38,635 bases of DNA from the IMG/VR virus record IMGVR_UViG_3300033148_007025, positions 1-38,635 of that record; one strand, written 5' to 3'. A program made the position numbers and the translations under genes. This DNA is from a virus. Under the pieces are notes generated by a model. The model was not told the DNA's origin and ran no database searches. It saw nothing but the letters and a program-made list of their open reading frames with translations. Within the stretch, counting starts at the first letter, position 1, and each line of letters opens with the position of its first letter. Shown piece by piece: positions 1-6,172 of the stretch.

Positions 1-114
1 AACAGTAACTTCAGAGATAATTCATATCTATCAGGATGATGACAGTATTGACAAGTATGAACGAAGGGAATTGGTAATAGAAAACGATTTTATTGATAGC
101 GATGAGTTTGCCAG
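1..114. repeat. Terminal direct repeat, left copy (circular overlap)
   Basis: Identical to 38522-38635 over 114 bases. It lies inside a tail gene and the reading frame continues across, so it is most likely an assembly overlap of a circular or circularly permuted genome. Confidence 0.95.
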
Positions 115-400
115 ATATTTGGCCACGGCGATTGTAACCAAATACAAAGATCCTTTAAAGAGAGTCAGAGTTTTAGTCAGGGGTATTCCCCAAATTCAGT
201 TGAAAGACAAGGTGAGTTGTTATGATCCCGACACCGCCACCTATTCAGATTATCGGGTAACTAAAATTCAGGGGGTGCTTTCACCGGGCGAAATGATCCA
301 ATGGTTGACATTAAGGGAAATTAGTAGCTATGAAGCCGACTCTTGGGCGCTTGTCGGCACGGCTACAGTTGATAATGATAATGAGTTTGTAGGAATTTAA
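1..400 (+). CDS. Tail tip/baseplate hub-like protein, C-terminal part
   Basis: This is the 3' part of a tail gene that starts at 37338 near the right end. The reading frame (codons from base 2) is the same as the frame leaving the window at 38635, and bases 1-114 repeat 38522-38635, so the two pieces join into one protein of about 527 residues. An in-frame ATG at 71 is internal, not a start. The C-terminal part is a mixed beta region rich in charged residues, ending at TAA 398-400. The fibre gene at 402 follows after one base. Position after the tape measure and a small tail protein suggests the tail-tip hub; this is inference from gene order and not from a diagnostic motif. Confidence 0.75.
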   Translation, partial: TVTSEIIHIYQDDDSIDKYERRELVIENDFIDSDEFARYLATAIVTKYKDPLKRVRVLVRGIPQIQLKDKVSCYDPDTATYSDYRVTKIQGVLSPGEMIQWLTLREISSYEADSWALVGTATVDNDNEFVGI

Positions 401-401
401 C

Positions 402-1100
402 ATGGGAAACTTTACCAGAGAAATCGTTAGAAAAGATACTAAACAAAGAATAGTCGGAGACAAGGCCTATATCGGTGATCAAGAAATCATCGGTAAATTA
501 TCGGTTTATGACGATAACGAAAATTTGGTTTTCTTTGTTGATCCCGATACTGGCCTAGTTAAATACTATGACACAAGTGGTAACTTGATTTTTGTCTTTG
601 ACACCTCGACGGGCCAAGTTATTTACTATAACACGGCTGGAAGCGAGATATATAAGTTTGATCCCACCACTGGCGATCTAACAATCAACGGAGATAAGGT
701 CAATACTAATGCCGAGATTTTTTCCCACGTTTCGGTAGAACACTTTTGGACTGGATCGGGAACATATATTGATCGAACTGGAGCGTTCTTTGCTCTTAAT
801 GGTGATAATTTTAATAACCAAGAGGTTTATTTTGAAGGAGTGATGGCGGTTGAACAAGCAGGCAGAACGGCGTACCAAAGAATTTATAATGTGACTGATG
901 GAGCAGTTTTGACCGGCTCTGAAATTACCAGCACGACAGTGGGTATTTCAAGTCCTGAAAGAGTCAGGAGTGGAAACCTCGCCGGCAATTTGCCAAGTGG
1001 AGAAAAAGTTTATAAACTACAAATTAAACAGAGTCCGGCTGGAAATGGCGGTGACAACGCCCATTTTTATGCCGCTCGCTTAGTCCATGTCCAAGAATAA
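402..1100 (+). CDS. Tail fibre-like protein with three 20-residue repeats
   Basis: A 232-residue protein directly after the tail-tip gene. Residues 35-94 form three 20-residue repeats (35-54, 55-74, 75-94) with the pattern [VY]Y[DN]..., a hydrophobic strand, then FD.[ST]TG and another strand. Such aromatic/Asp-Gly strand-turn repeats are typical of elongated beta fibres or host-binding shafts. The rest (about 105-232) looks like a globular beta domain that could be the tip. The gene lies in the tail-tip/fibre block, so a role in adsorption is likely. The exact fold and receptor are unknown. It overlaps the next ORF by 14 bases. Confidence 0.7.
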   Translation: MGNFTREIVRKDTKQRIVGDKAYIGDQEIIGKLSVYDDNENLVFFVDPDTGLVKYYDTSGNLIFVFDTSTGQVIYYNTAGSEIYKFDPTTGDLTINGDKVNTNAEIFSHVSVEHFWTGSGTYIDRTGAFFALNGDNFNNQEVYFEGVMAVEQAGRTAYQRIYNVTDGAVLTGSEITSTTVGISSPERVRSGNLAGNLPSGEKVYKLQIKQSPAGNGGDNAHFYAARLVHVQE

Positions 1101-1290
1101 ACTTATCATTGGTAGATATTTCGATTTAGAAGTTGATTTAGACAATCAAGAGTTAATAATCCTTGGAAGAGGAGATAGTTCGTTATATATTAGAGTGCCG
1201 ATTTCTTATATGGGTGGTTTTGCTAAAGTGAAAACCAAAGCGGAACGCCCGGAATTGGTTGACATTATAAAACGGAAGGTGATAAAGTAA
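1087..1290 (+). CDS. Hypothetical 67-residue protein in tail module
   Basis: A 67-residue ORF that overlaps the end of the fibre gene by 14 bases and precedes the cysteine-rich gene at 1295. It has a beta-rich N-terminus (alternating hydrophobic residues, several Asp/Gly turns) and a basic C-terminus. No family was recognised and no signal peptide or membrane segment is visible. Tight coupling suggests co-translation with the fibre gene, so it could be a fibre-associated or assembly protein, but that is a guess from position. Confidence 0.55.
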   Translation: MSKNKLIIGRYFDLEVDLDNQELIILGRGDSSLYIRVPISYMGGFAKVKTKAERPELVDIIKRKVIK

Positions 1291-1294
1291 TTTA

Positions 1295-1972
1295 ATGCCA
1301 ATTTCTATTAAAAACAATCCCAGAGTTTCACAAGACCAGCTCTCAAAAATGATAAAAGGGGGCAAAAAAATTGATGCTATCTACTCGTTTTTTCCAATTG
1401 ATAAGCATGACTGTGAATGCCGTGGGGAAGTTAATCATGTCAAAACTCTTCTTTCGGGAATGAATGAAAAGCAACGCCATGATTACAAAAGAAAAATTGG
1501 CCATATTGTTTGCCCAAAATCAAAAAAAGCAGGTTTTAAACGCTATCAAATTGTTTGTGCTAACTGCGGTGAAACTGTTGCTTTTGTCTCTGCTAAAGAT
1601 GCCCTCTTGACAGAGTGGTGTGATTTACATTACTATAATTATGCCAAGAGAATAACTCTTTTAAGAAAAGTAAAAGAGCCGGATATTTATCAACGAGGAC
1701 CTAAAAAGGGCGAGCAAAAACTTGATAAAAACAAGAGGCCGGTTTTTAAAATAAAAGAGGAGAGAATACCAACTGGTCGGTGGTTTGGGTGCGCAACAGT
1801 TAACCTTTCACCCATCGACCAAAAGCTCGGTTTTGAATGTTTTTGCGGAAACGACACTAGAGATTTTAGAAGTTCGGCTACCCTTCCTCCCAATGAAATT
1901 CACGCCCGGTTAAGAAAGCGTGAATTTGGCAAGGCCTATTCAGGGTATCTTGTCAGGGAGGTTAGGAAATAA
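1295..1972 (+). CDS. Cysteine-rich, probably zinc-binding hypothetical protein
   Basis: A 225-residue basic protein with many cysteines: CEC at about residue 40, a CANCG knuckle near residue 90, and a CFCG pair near residue 190. Paired CxC and CxxC motifs suggest one or more structural zinc sites. No enzyme family was recognised. It sits between fibre-type genes (402 and 1972), yet its sequence looks more like a cytoplasmic nucleic-acid- or protein-binding protein than a virion component. Its stop shares one base with the start at 1972. The SD (AAGGTG at 1275-1280) is further upstream than usual. Confidence 0.6.
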   Translation: MPISIKNNPRVSQDQLSKMIKGGKKIDAIYSFFPIDKHDCECRGEVNHVKTLLSGMNEKQRHDYKRKIGHIVCPKSKKAGFKRYQIVCANCGETVAFVSAKDALLTEWCDLHYYNYAKRITLLRKVKEPDIYQRGPKKGEQKLDKNKRPVFKIKEERIPTGRWFGCATVNLSPIDQKLGFECFCGNDTRDFRSSATLPPNEIHARLRKREFGKAYSGYLVREVRK

Positions 1973-2601
1973 TGGGATTTACAACCGCTTACACTTCAGT
2001 AACTTGGACAACAGGTGATACTCTCACCGAGGCGAAGCTTGATAATATGGTCGCCAATGACCAAGCTTACGACTCCCATGCCACTCAAGGTTTAGAACTT
2101 GACGAGATGTCTAAACCCTCTACTCCCACGAACGCCGTCAGACTTTATGCGAAAGATGATAGTGGGACATCGAAATTTTATGTTCTTCAAGATGACGGAA
2201 CAGAAATAGAAGTTGGGGCTGGAGCTTCTTGGACTGCTTGGGCGACTTGGTCACCAAGCTATTCGGCCAGTGGGAGTATGACTTTCACTAGCGTTACCAC
2301 CCATATTGCTAGATATTGCCAGATAGAAAAGATTGTTTACTTCCAAATTCGTGCCATAGGGACAACGGGCGGGACGGCTTCTAACTCACTATTCTTTAGT
2401 TTGCCATCAACTCCCGCTATTACCACAGATTATAGTTGGGGTGGAGGTTGTATTGCTTGGGATACGGGTGGAAACATTCAGCCGGGCTGGTGGTGCTGGG
2501 ATTATGCAACCTCAAAAGCAGAAGTTCATGTAGGTGCCACTAACTGGAGTTTGGGAGCAAACACTGGCTTTATTGTTCAGGGATTTTATGAGGTGAGCTA
2601 G
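1972..2601 (+). CDS. Tail fibre / receptor-binding-like protein
   Basis: A 209-residue Ser/Thr/Gly/Trp-rich beta protein. The N-terminus (TWTTGDTLTEAKLDNM pattern, residues about 10-25) resembles the start of many phage tail-tip and fibre proteins, where a conserved short helix anchors the protein and variable beta domains follow. Residues 80-209 form a globular beta region with many aromatic residues, as in carbohydrate-binding tips. SD AGGGAGGT lies about ten bases before ATG. It is the last fibre-type gene before the lysis cassette, a usual position for a receptor-binding protein. Function is inferred from composition and position. Confidence 0.65.
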   Translation: MGFTTAYTSVTWTTGDTLTEAKLDNMVANDQAYDSHATQGLELDEMSKPSTPTNAVRLYAKDDSGTSKFYVLQDDGTEIEVGAGASWTAWATWSPSYSASGSMTFTSVTTHIARYCQIEKIVYFQIRAIGTTGGTASNSLFFSLPSTPAITTDYSWGGGCIAWDTGGNIQPGWWCWDYATSKAEVHVGATNWSLGANTGFIVQGFYEVS

Positions 2602-2602
2602 A

Positions 2603-2797
2603 ATGGAGAACCACTATTGGGAACTAATCCAGCAAAACGCCAACCATATTGCTACTATCAATGATGAACTTGGCCAGATTGTTGAAAGGTTGGCCAAGCT
2701 CGAAACTCAACTTCAACTTGGGGTGGGGATTTTAGTTGCTTTGGCGGCTAAAGCCTTGTGGGATATTTTTAATTCCTATAAAAACAATCGCAAATGA
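2603..2797 (+). CDS. XhlA-like holin/lysis-associated membrane protein
   Basis: A 64-residue protein with the layout of the XhlA (haemolysin XhlA) family: a soluble N-terminal coiled-coil helix with heptads of Leu/Ile (about residues 10-38), then one membrane segment (about residues 39-55, GVGILVALAAKALWDIF) and a short basic C-terminal tail. XhlA-type proteins sit in the cytoplasmic membrane and act with holin and endolysin in host lysis. It lies two genes upstream of the amidase, which fits. The GAGGTGA SD at 2589-2595 supports ATG 2603. The stop overlaps the next start (ATGA at 2794). Confidence 0.75.
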   Translation: MENHYWELIQQNANHIATINDELGQIVERLAKLETQLQLGVGILVALAAKALWDIFNSYKNNRK

Positions 2798-2892
2798 AGG
2801 GCGAAAAAGCATCAGTCATGGTTTCCAAGAAGGAGCTTGAAAAAATGAAAAAGCTCCGGAAAAAAAATGGCAAGAACCGATCTAACAATTAA
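2794..2892 (+). CDS. Small basic ORF coupled to endolysin gene
   Basis: A 32-residue, strongly basic, lysine-rich ORF. Its ATG overlaps the preceding TGA (ATGA) and its end overlaps the amidase start by 26 bases. Translational coupling is the main support; there is no recognisable family. It could be a true micro-protein or simply a translated leader that delivers ribosomes to the amidase start at 2867, which itself has a poor SD. Confidence 0.4.
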   Translation: MKGEKASVMVSKKELEKMKKLRKKNGKNRSNN

Positions 2893-3778
2893 CGATTTGG
2901 ACGATAAGTTTATTGATTATCGTGAACAAATCTGGGGGGATAGTTTTGGCTGGATGTGGGAAAGAAGGGCTGACCAAATCAAGTATTTGGTAATTCATCA
3001 TTCTGTCACCGCTCATGAAGCCAGTCCAGATGACATTGCTAAATTACACAAAAACAGGGGTTGGGGCGGGATTGGTTATCACTTTGTAGTTACTAAAGAT
3101 GGTAAGGCTTGGTATGTTGGTGACGTTTCGACAGCTAGGGCCAATGTTGCCGACATGAATGAGAAAGTAATTGGGATTTGCCTTGTTGGTGATTTTACTA
3201 AGCATTTGCCTAGTGACGAACAAATCGTTTCGGCCCACAAATTATGTAAATTTTTTATTGAACAGCCCCAATGGCCCTTGCTGAATGACTGGAAAGAAAA
3301 CGTTGTTGGTCATAAGGAATTGAGTAAAACGGCCTGCCCGGGAACTTCGTGGGATAAGTCACAAGAGTCTGATATGTGGTGGAGAATTAAATCTGGTACG
3401 CCATACACTCCGCCAGTAGAGGAAAATGTTGAAGAAGCCGGAAACGAAGAAGCAATTGATACTTATCAGGAGTTGTTTGAGGATATTAACGCCAAATTAA
3501 AATTGCCAGCGGGGAATAAAGATGTTGCGGTAATAAGAAAAAGGTGTGTTGAATTAGTGACCACCGCCCAAAACTACAAGGCCTTAAAAGAAAAACACGA
3601 AAAATTTGTGAAAGACGTTGCGGAAGGACTAGGGATAGCTGAAGCCTCTGAAGAAGCCGTTAGAACGGCTCTAAAAGCCTCAGCAACGTTAAATAATGCT
3701 GATTTAGGCGCTTGGCAACATATTTTTAAAGGCTTGTTGAAACTATTTAAATGGTTTCTTCATAGAAGAAGGGGGTGA
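2867..3778 (+). CDS. Endolysin: N-acetylmuramoyl-L-alanine amidase (Amidase_2/PGRP fold)
   Basis: This 303-residue enzyme should cleave the bond between N-acetylmuramic acid and L-alanine in peptidoglycan. The Amidase_2/PGRP core spans about residues 35-180. Zinc ligands expected for the family are visible: His in VIHHSV (about 43-48), His in GHKELS and Cys in ACPG (about 148-160), with GYHFVV between. There is no signal peptide, so export needs a holin. After a Glu-rich linker (about 185-205) the C-terminus has helices and ends in a basic amphipathic Trp/Phe/Lys segment with HRRRG, which may bind membranes or cell-wall polymers. It is flanked by membrane proteins (XhlA-like upstream, holin-like downstream), forming the lysis cassette. 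Confidence 0.93.
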   Translation: MARTDLTINDLDDKFIDYREQIWGDSFGWMWERRADQIKYLVIHHSVTAHEASPDDIAKLHKNRGWGGIGYHFVVTKDGKAWYVGDVSTARANVADMNEKVIGICLVGDFTKHLPSDEQIVSAHKLCKFFIEQPQWPLLNDWKENVVGHKELSKTACPGTSWDKSQESDMWWRIKSGTPYTPPVEENVEEAGNEEAIDTYQELFEDINAKLKLPAGNKDVAVIRKRCVELVTTAQNYKALKEKHEKFVKDVAEGLGIAEASEEAVRTALKASATLNNADLGAWQHIFKGLLKLFKWFLHRRRG

Positions 3779-3783
3779 TGATG

Positions 3784-3981
3784 ATGAAGAAAATATATGA
3801 ATTGTGGGAAAATTTGCCAGACTTTGTTAAGGTAGCCGCTTGGATCGGTTTTTCTGCTTCGGTGACAGCAGTTGGTTCTTATTTACTAGAGAGGCCGGAG
3901 TTTTTCCAATATTATGGATTGGTGAACTTTGTTCTCTACGCAATCAAGGAAATTGACAAAAAATATCGGAGGAAAAAATAA
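3784..3981 (+). CDS. Holin-like small membrane protein
   Basis: A 65-residue protein directly after the amidase. Two hydrophobic stretches are visible (about residues 12-35 and 41-56), with a basic C-terminal tail, as in small phage holins. Four possible starts (3775 GTG; 3778, 3781, 3784 ATG) stand in a row. ATG 3784 has the usual eight-base gap to the GGGGG SD at 3771-3775, so it is chosen; dual starts are a known way of making holin/antiholin pairs. The call rests on size, topology and position. Confidence 0.6.
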   Translation: MKKIYELWENLPDFVKVAAWIGFSASVTAVGSYLLERPEFFQYYGLVNFVLYAIKEIDKKYRRKK

Positions 3982-4065
3982 GTGTTTGATTTTCTCTTGG
4001 TTAGCCTGTGTAGTTTTTTACTCGGCCTCTGGATGGGGCTTTTAATTGATGGAGATTTTAAATGA
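3982..4065 (+). CDS. 27-residue single-span membrane peptide (GTG start)
   Basis: A micro-ORF beginning with GTG and preceded by a perfect GGAGG SD (3968-3972, nine-base spacing). It encodes a 27-residue, almost wholly hydrophobic peptide with one membrane span rich in Leu, Phe and Ser and an acidic end. Its TGA overlaps the next ATG (ATGA at 4062), so it is coupled on both sides. Its place beside the holin-like gene suggests a lysis modulator, such as an antiholin; that is inference. Confidence 0.6.
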   Translation: MFDFLLVSLCSFLLGLWMGLLIDGDFK

Positions 4066-4295
4066 AAGAACGAGAACCGGGGCAAATTCCTCATCAGGAG
4101 TTTCATATTGAAGAAATTAACGAACAGAGGGTTTTAAAAGAAGAACTCTTTGAAATTCTGTTTGGTTATCCGCTTCGGCTAAGTGAACAAATCGTAGAGA
4201 AAAACTTGTTTAACGACAAACTCAATCAGGAGATAAGAGAGTTCCACCAACGGAGAATAGATTTTATTGATGAAATTTTAGAAAGGAAAGAGTGA
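4062..4295 (+). CDS. Hypothetical helical acidic protein, 77 residues
   Basis: A 77-residue, highly charged protein that is probably all helix, with many Glu, Arg and Gln. No membrane segment, cysteine motif or known family is visible. It is coupled to the membrane micro-ORF upstream (ATGA) and overlaps the phosphoesterase start downstream (GTGA at 4292). It may assist either the lysis genes or the phosphoesterase, but nothing in the sequence decides this. Confidence 0.6.
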   Translation: MKEREPGQIPHQEFHIEEINEQRVLKEELFEILFGYPLRLSEQIVEKNLFNDKLNQEIREFHQRRIDFIDEILERKE

Positions 4296-5323
4296 ATAAA
4301 GAAAGAGAAGATAGAACCCATTGGATACCAGAAGACTGGCTGGACTCAATGGGTCTTAATGAAGAAGATATTGGGGACTCCAGAAGCAACTGGAAGCATT
4401 TTACCCCAGAGTTTGTTGGCACAAAAACCCAAACCTTAAACCTCAACGCCCTTTACTCTGAGATGGGGGCGGCCCAAAGGAGATTTACAGAAGCAAGGAT
4501 AAGCCAACCCGAAGGGCTGGTTAGACTAGACACGGAATACCCTGTGTCTATTTTTTTTATCGGGGATGTTCATTTTGGCTCAATCTATACTGACCACCGC
4601 CGGTTTCTAAAGGAAATCCAACAAATTGCTGATACTCCCAACGCTTATATTGCCTTTATGAGCAACTTAATTGACAATGCTATCCCCTCTCAATATCCCT
4701 CTAATATGTTAGCTAATTCCATTCCGCCCGACAAACAGGTGGTGGCGATGAGAAGAATTGTTCAGGAGTTGGACGAACAGGGCAAGGTTTTGGCGGCGGT
4801 TACTTCTGACTGCCATGAGGGTTGGACTTGGAAGCACGCTGGTCAAGATATCAACGCTTTGATCTTCGGCTTTGAGGGGAGGAGCTTTCCAGTTTTAGAA
4901 AACGGGGGAAGATTGGTAGTCAGAATGGGAAGGGCTAAATATACCATTGGCCTTTACCACAAAATCGGGCCATTCCGATCTAACTTTAACTACACTCATG
5001 GGTTAAAGCAAATGAACCGGCTTAAACAAAACATGGAGTGTGATGTGGTAGCCGGAGCGCATTACCATTGTGGTTCAACCGAGGAAGTCTTTGAAGGGAC
5101 GGGCAAACATTTAAGGTTAAATGTTTATGTCCAATCGGGAACTTATAAAGGAATTGGCCAAATTCACGACCAATGGGTACAGGCAAAATATGGCTCAACC
5201 GGCCAGCCCTCGGCCCAACAGGTGGAGCTATGGCCTAACAAGCGAAAACTATGTGGTCATACTGAGTTTGAGACGGGCTTGCTTGCTCATGAGGCATACC
5301 TAATTAGAGAGATGGTAAAATAA
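4292..5323 (+). CDS. Calcineurin-like metallophosphoesterase
   Basis: A 343-residue protein with the metallophosphoesterase motifs in order: GDVHFGS (about residues 91-97), a NLIDN block (about 124-128), SDCHEGW (about 172-178) in place of the usual GN(H/D), a His in the 220s, and GAHYHCG (about 255-261). This family binds two metal ions and hydrolyses phosphomono- or diesters, including nucleotides and nucleic acids. The Asn of the GNH motif is replaced by Asp, and the second motif has Asn where Asp is usual in GD..D, so activity could differ. The start is GTG 4292, overlapping the previous stop. It is the last gene before the noncoding control region. Confidence 0.8.
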   Translation: MNKEREDRTHWIPEDWLDSMGLNEEDIGDSRSNWKHFTPEFVGTKTQTLNLNALYSEMGAAQRRFTEARISQPEGLVRLDTEYPVSIFFIGDVHFGSIYTDHRRFLKEIQQIADTPNAYIAFMSNLIDNAIPSQYPSNMLANSIPPDKQVVAMRRIVQELDEQGKVLAAVTSDCHEGWTWKHAGQDINALIFGFEGRSFPVLENGGRLVVRMGRAKYTIGLYHKIGPFRSNFNYTHGLKQMNRLKQNMECDVVAGAHYHCGSTEEVFEGTGKHLRLNVYVQSGTYKGIGQIHDQWVQAKYGSTGQPSAQQVELWPNKRKLCGHTEFETGLLAHEAYLIREMVK

Positions 5324-5327
5324 GTTG

Positions 5328-5455
5328 TTGACAATTTGAGTGAGGCGGTGGGCAGACAAAGACTTGATTTTGCAACAAAATCAGTGTCGAACCTAGTGTG
5401 TTTTAGCTTAGGGCACTAGGAGTAAGCCCGTTGCACGCCTCTCTCAAGCTGTTGA
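5328..5455 (+). ncRNA. Structured element 1: long closing stem with two inner hairpins
   Basis: Directly after the phosphoesterase stop. A closing stem pairs 5336-5347 with 5436-5447 (11 of 12 pairs), continued inward by GGGC 5350-5353 with GCCC 5426-5429 and outward by weaker pairs to 5328/5455. Inside are two perfect hairpins: 5366-5372 with 5376-5382 (GATTTTG/CAAAATC, 3-base loop) and 5392-5398 with 5414-5420 (CCTAGTG/CACTAGG). The layout is a three-way junction. No long ORF crosses it. It may act as RNA or as a DNA hairpin near the origin; no own promoter is clear. No known RNA family was recognised. Confidence 0.6.
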
Positions 5456-5550
5456 CAATTTGGGGGAGATAGTTGAGACCTTTATGGTCCATGCACTAAA
5501 CACCGGCAACGGTTAGAAAGTGGAGACAACTATTTCCTCTAAGTTGCCAA
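5452..5550 (+). ncRNA. Structured element 2: 24-position stem with two inner hairpins
   Basis: A second element right after element 1, starting with the same GTTGACAATTTG sequence (5324-region copy at 5327-5338, this copy at 5451-5462). Bases 5456-5475 pair with 5527-5546 in 20 continuous pairs, four of them G-U, and beyond one A-C mismatch three more pairs reach 5452/5550. The use of G-U pairs means pairing is better in RNA than in DNA. Inside are GACC/GGTC (5477-5480 with 5486-5489) and CACT/AGTG (5494-5497 with 5519-5522) enclosing ACCG-GCAA-CGGT, a GNRA tetraloop. Again a three-way junction. Its outer stem competes with element 1 for bases 5452-5455. Confidence 0.65.
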
Positions 5551-5602
5551 AATAAAACCGCCCCAGTAAGAAGCAAACCAGAGCGGATTGTTTGATTATA
5601 AC

Positions 5603-5697
5603 ATTTCCACAAAAGAACGAGAATTTCCACAAGTTATTCACAATTTTGTCCACAAAATTGATATAGTTTGTTTCTAAATCACGCCAACTTATCCACA
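5603..5697 (+). other. DnaA-box cluster, candidate replication origin
   Basis: Five sites in the same orientation match or nearly match the DnaA box TTATNCACA: ATTTCCACA at 5603 and 5623, TTATTCACA at 5634, TTGTCCACA at 5646 and the perfect TTATCCACA at 5689. The surrounding DNA is AT-rich and lies in the only large gene-free region (5324-5935), between structured elements and strong promoters. This fits an origin used by host DnaA, in line with the absence of a phage replicase. Established knowledge covers the box; origin function is inference. Confidence 0.65.
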
Positions 5698-5773
5698 GGA
5701 AACCGCTGTTTTTAGGTAGGGTTATACCTAACTCCCTCTACTACTACTATTCTTTAACAATAAGAGATACGGA

Positions 5774-5813
5774 ATATCCCCCCCCTTCGGGGGGGTTGTT
5801 AAGGGGGGGGATA
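5774..5813 (+). terminator. C8/G7/G8 alternative hairpin, possible terminator
   Basis: A run of eight C (5778-5785) and a TTCG-type loop are followed by seven G (5789-5795) and then, after TTGTTAA, by eight G (5803-5810). The C run can pair with the first G run (tight UUCG-like hairpin) or, with flanking TAT/ATA, with the second. It lies before the early promoters and may end transcription arriving from the left. The U tract is short (TTGTT), so termination is uncertain. Confidence 0.45.
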
Positions 5814-5842
5814 ATTAAAAAAAACGGCGAAAAAATTGGGAC

Positions 5843-5871
5843 TTGACAAGAGATTGAAAATAGTTTAAATT
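5843..5871 (+). promoter_or_regulatory. Sigma70-type promoter P1 of the early region
   Basis: TTGACA at 5843-5848, a 17-base spacer and TAAATT at 5866-5871 (4 of 6 to TATAAT). The -35 lies inside the palindrome CTTGACAAG (5842-5850), shared with other promoters in this genome. It points to the early genes from 5936. Confidence 0.55.
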
Positions 5872-5892
5872 ATGGTAAAGAAAGATAAAAAC

Positions 5893-5921
5893 TTGACAAG
5901 ACTTGACAAATGTATTATAAT
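5893..5921 (+). promoter_or_regulatory. Consensus sigma70 promoter P2 of the early region
   Basis: A perfect -35 TTGACA (5893-5898), an ideal 17-base spacer and a perfect -10 TATAAT (5916-5921). The palindrome CTTGACAAG covers the -35 (5892-5900), followed at once by a second near copy (5902-5910). Transcription would begin near 5928, only about eight bases before the first start codon at 5936, giving an almost leaderless mRNA. This is the strongest promoter seen in the window. Confidence 0.85.
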
Positions 5922-5935
5922 AAGCTTAATTGATT

Positions 5936-6172
5936 ATGAAACCTGAAATTGTAATTGCGATAACCATCTTCTTAGCGGTTTCACTCGAATGGATTTTAAT
6001 TGCCATTGAGCGATACCGGGAAAAAAAGTATCACCGGGAATATATGAGAGATTGGCGCAAGAAACGCCGGATTAGGGAACTTCGACAACTCCGCCAAGAG
6101 CTTAAAAAATTTCGTGGTAAAACAATTAGGGTGAATGATTGGAGAGGGGGTGTTTATGAAATCAAAAGATAA
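5936..6172 (+). CDS. Small membrane protein, first early gene
   Basis: A 78-residue protein with one N-terminal membrane segment (about residues 5-25) followed by an extremely basic helical tail rich in Arg, Lys and Tyr, which should lie in the cytoplasm. No family was recognised. It is the first gene after the consensus promoter; no SD precedes ATG 5936, in agreement with a nearly leaderless transcript. An early, membrane-anchored basic protein could act in host takeover or superinfection control, but this is only inference. It overlaps the next gene by 17 bases. Confidence 0.65.
   Translation: MKPEIVIAITIFLAVSLEWILIAIERYREKKYHREYMRDWRKKRRIRELRQLRQELKKFRGKTIRVNDWRGGVYEIKR

Noticed and set aside
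5336-5447. tRNA or tmRNA-like gene in the control region
   Set aside because: No T-loop GTTCRANNC box, acceptor stem with CCA or anticodon arm could be fitted; the pairing is a different three-way layout.
5324-5480. Promoters at TTGACA 5328 and 5452
   Set aside because: Neither has a -10 hexamer at 16-19 bases; these hexamers are part of the repeated GTTGACAATTTG that enters the stems.
5930-5935. TTG at 5930 as the start of the first early gene
   Set aside because: ATG 5936 is in the same frame, closer to normal use, and a TTG only two bases after the likely transcript start has no support.
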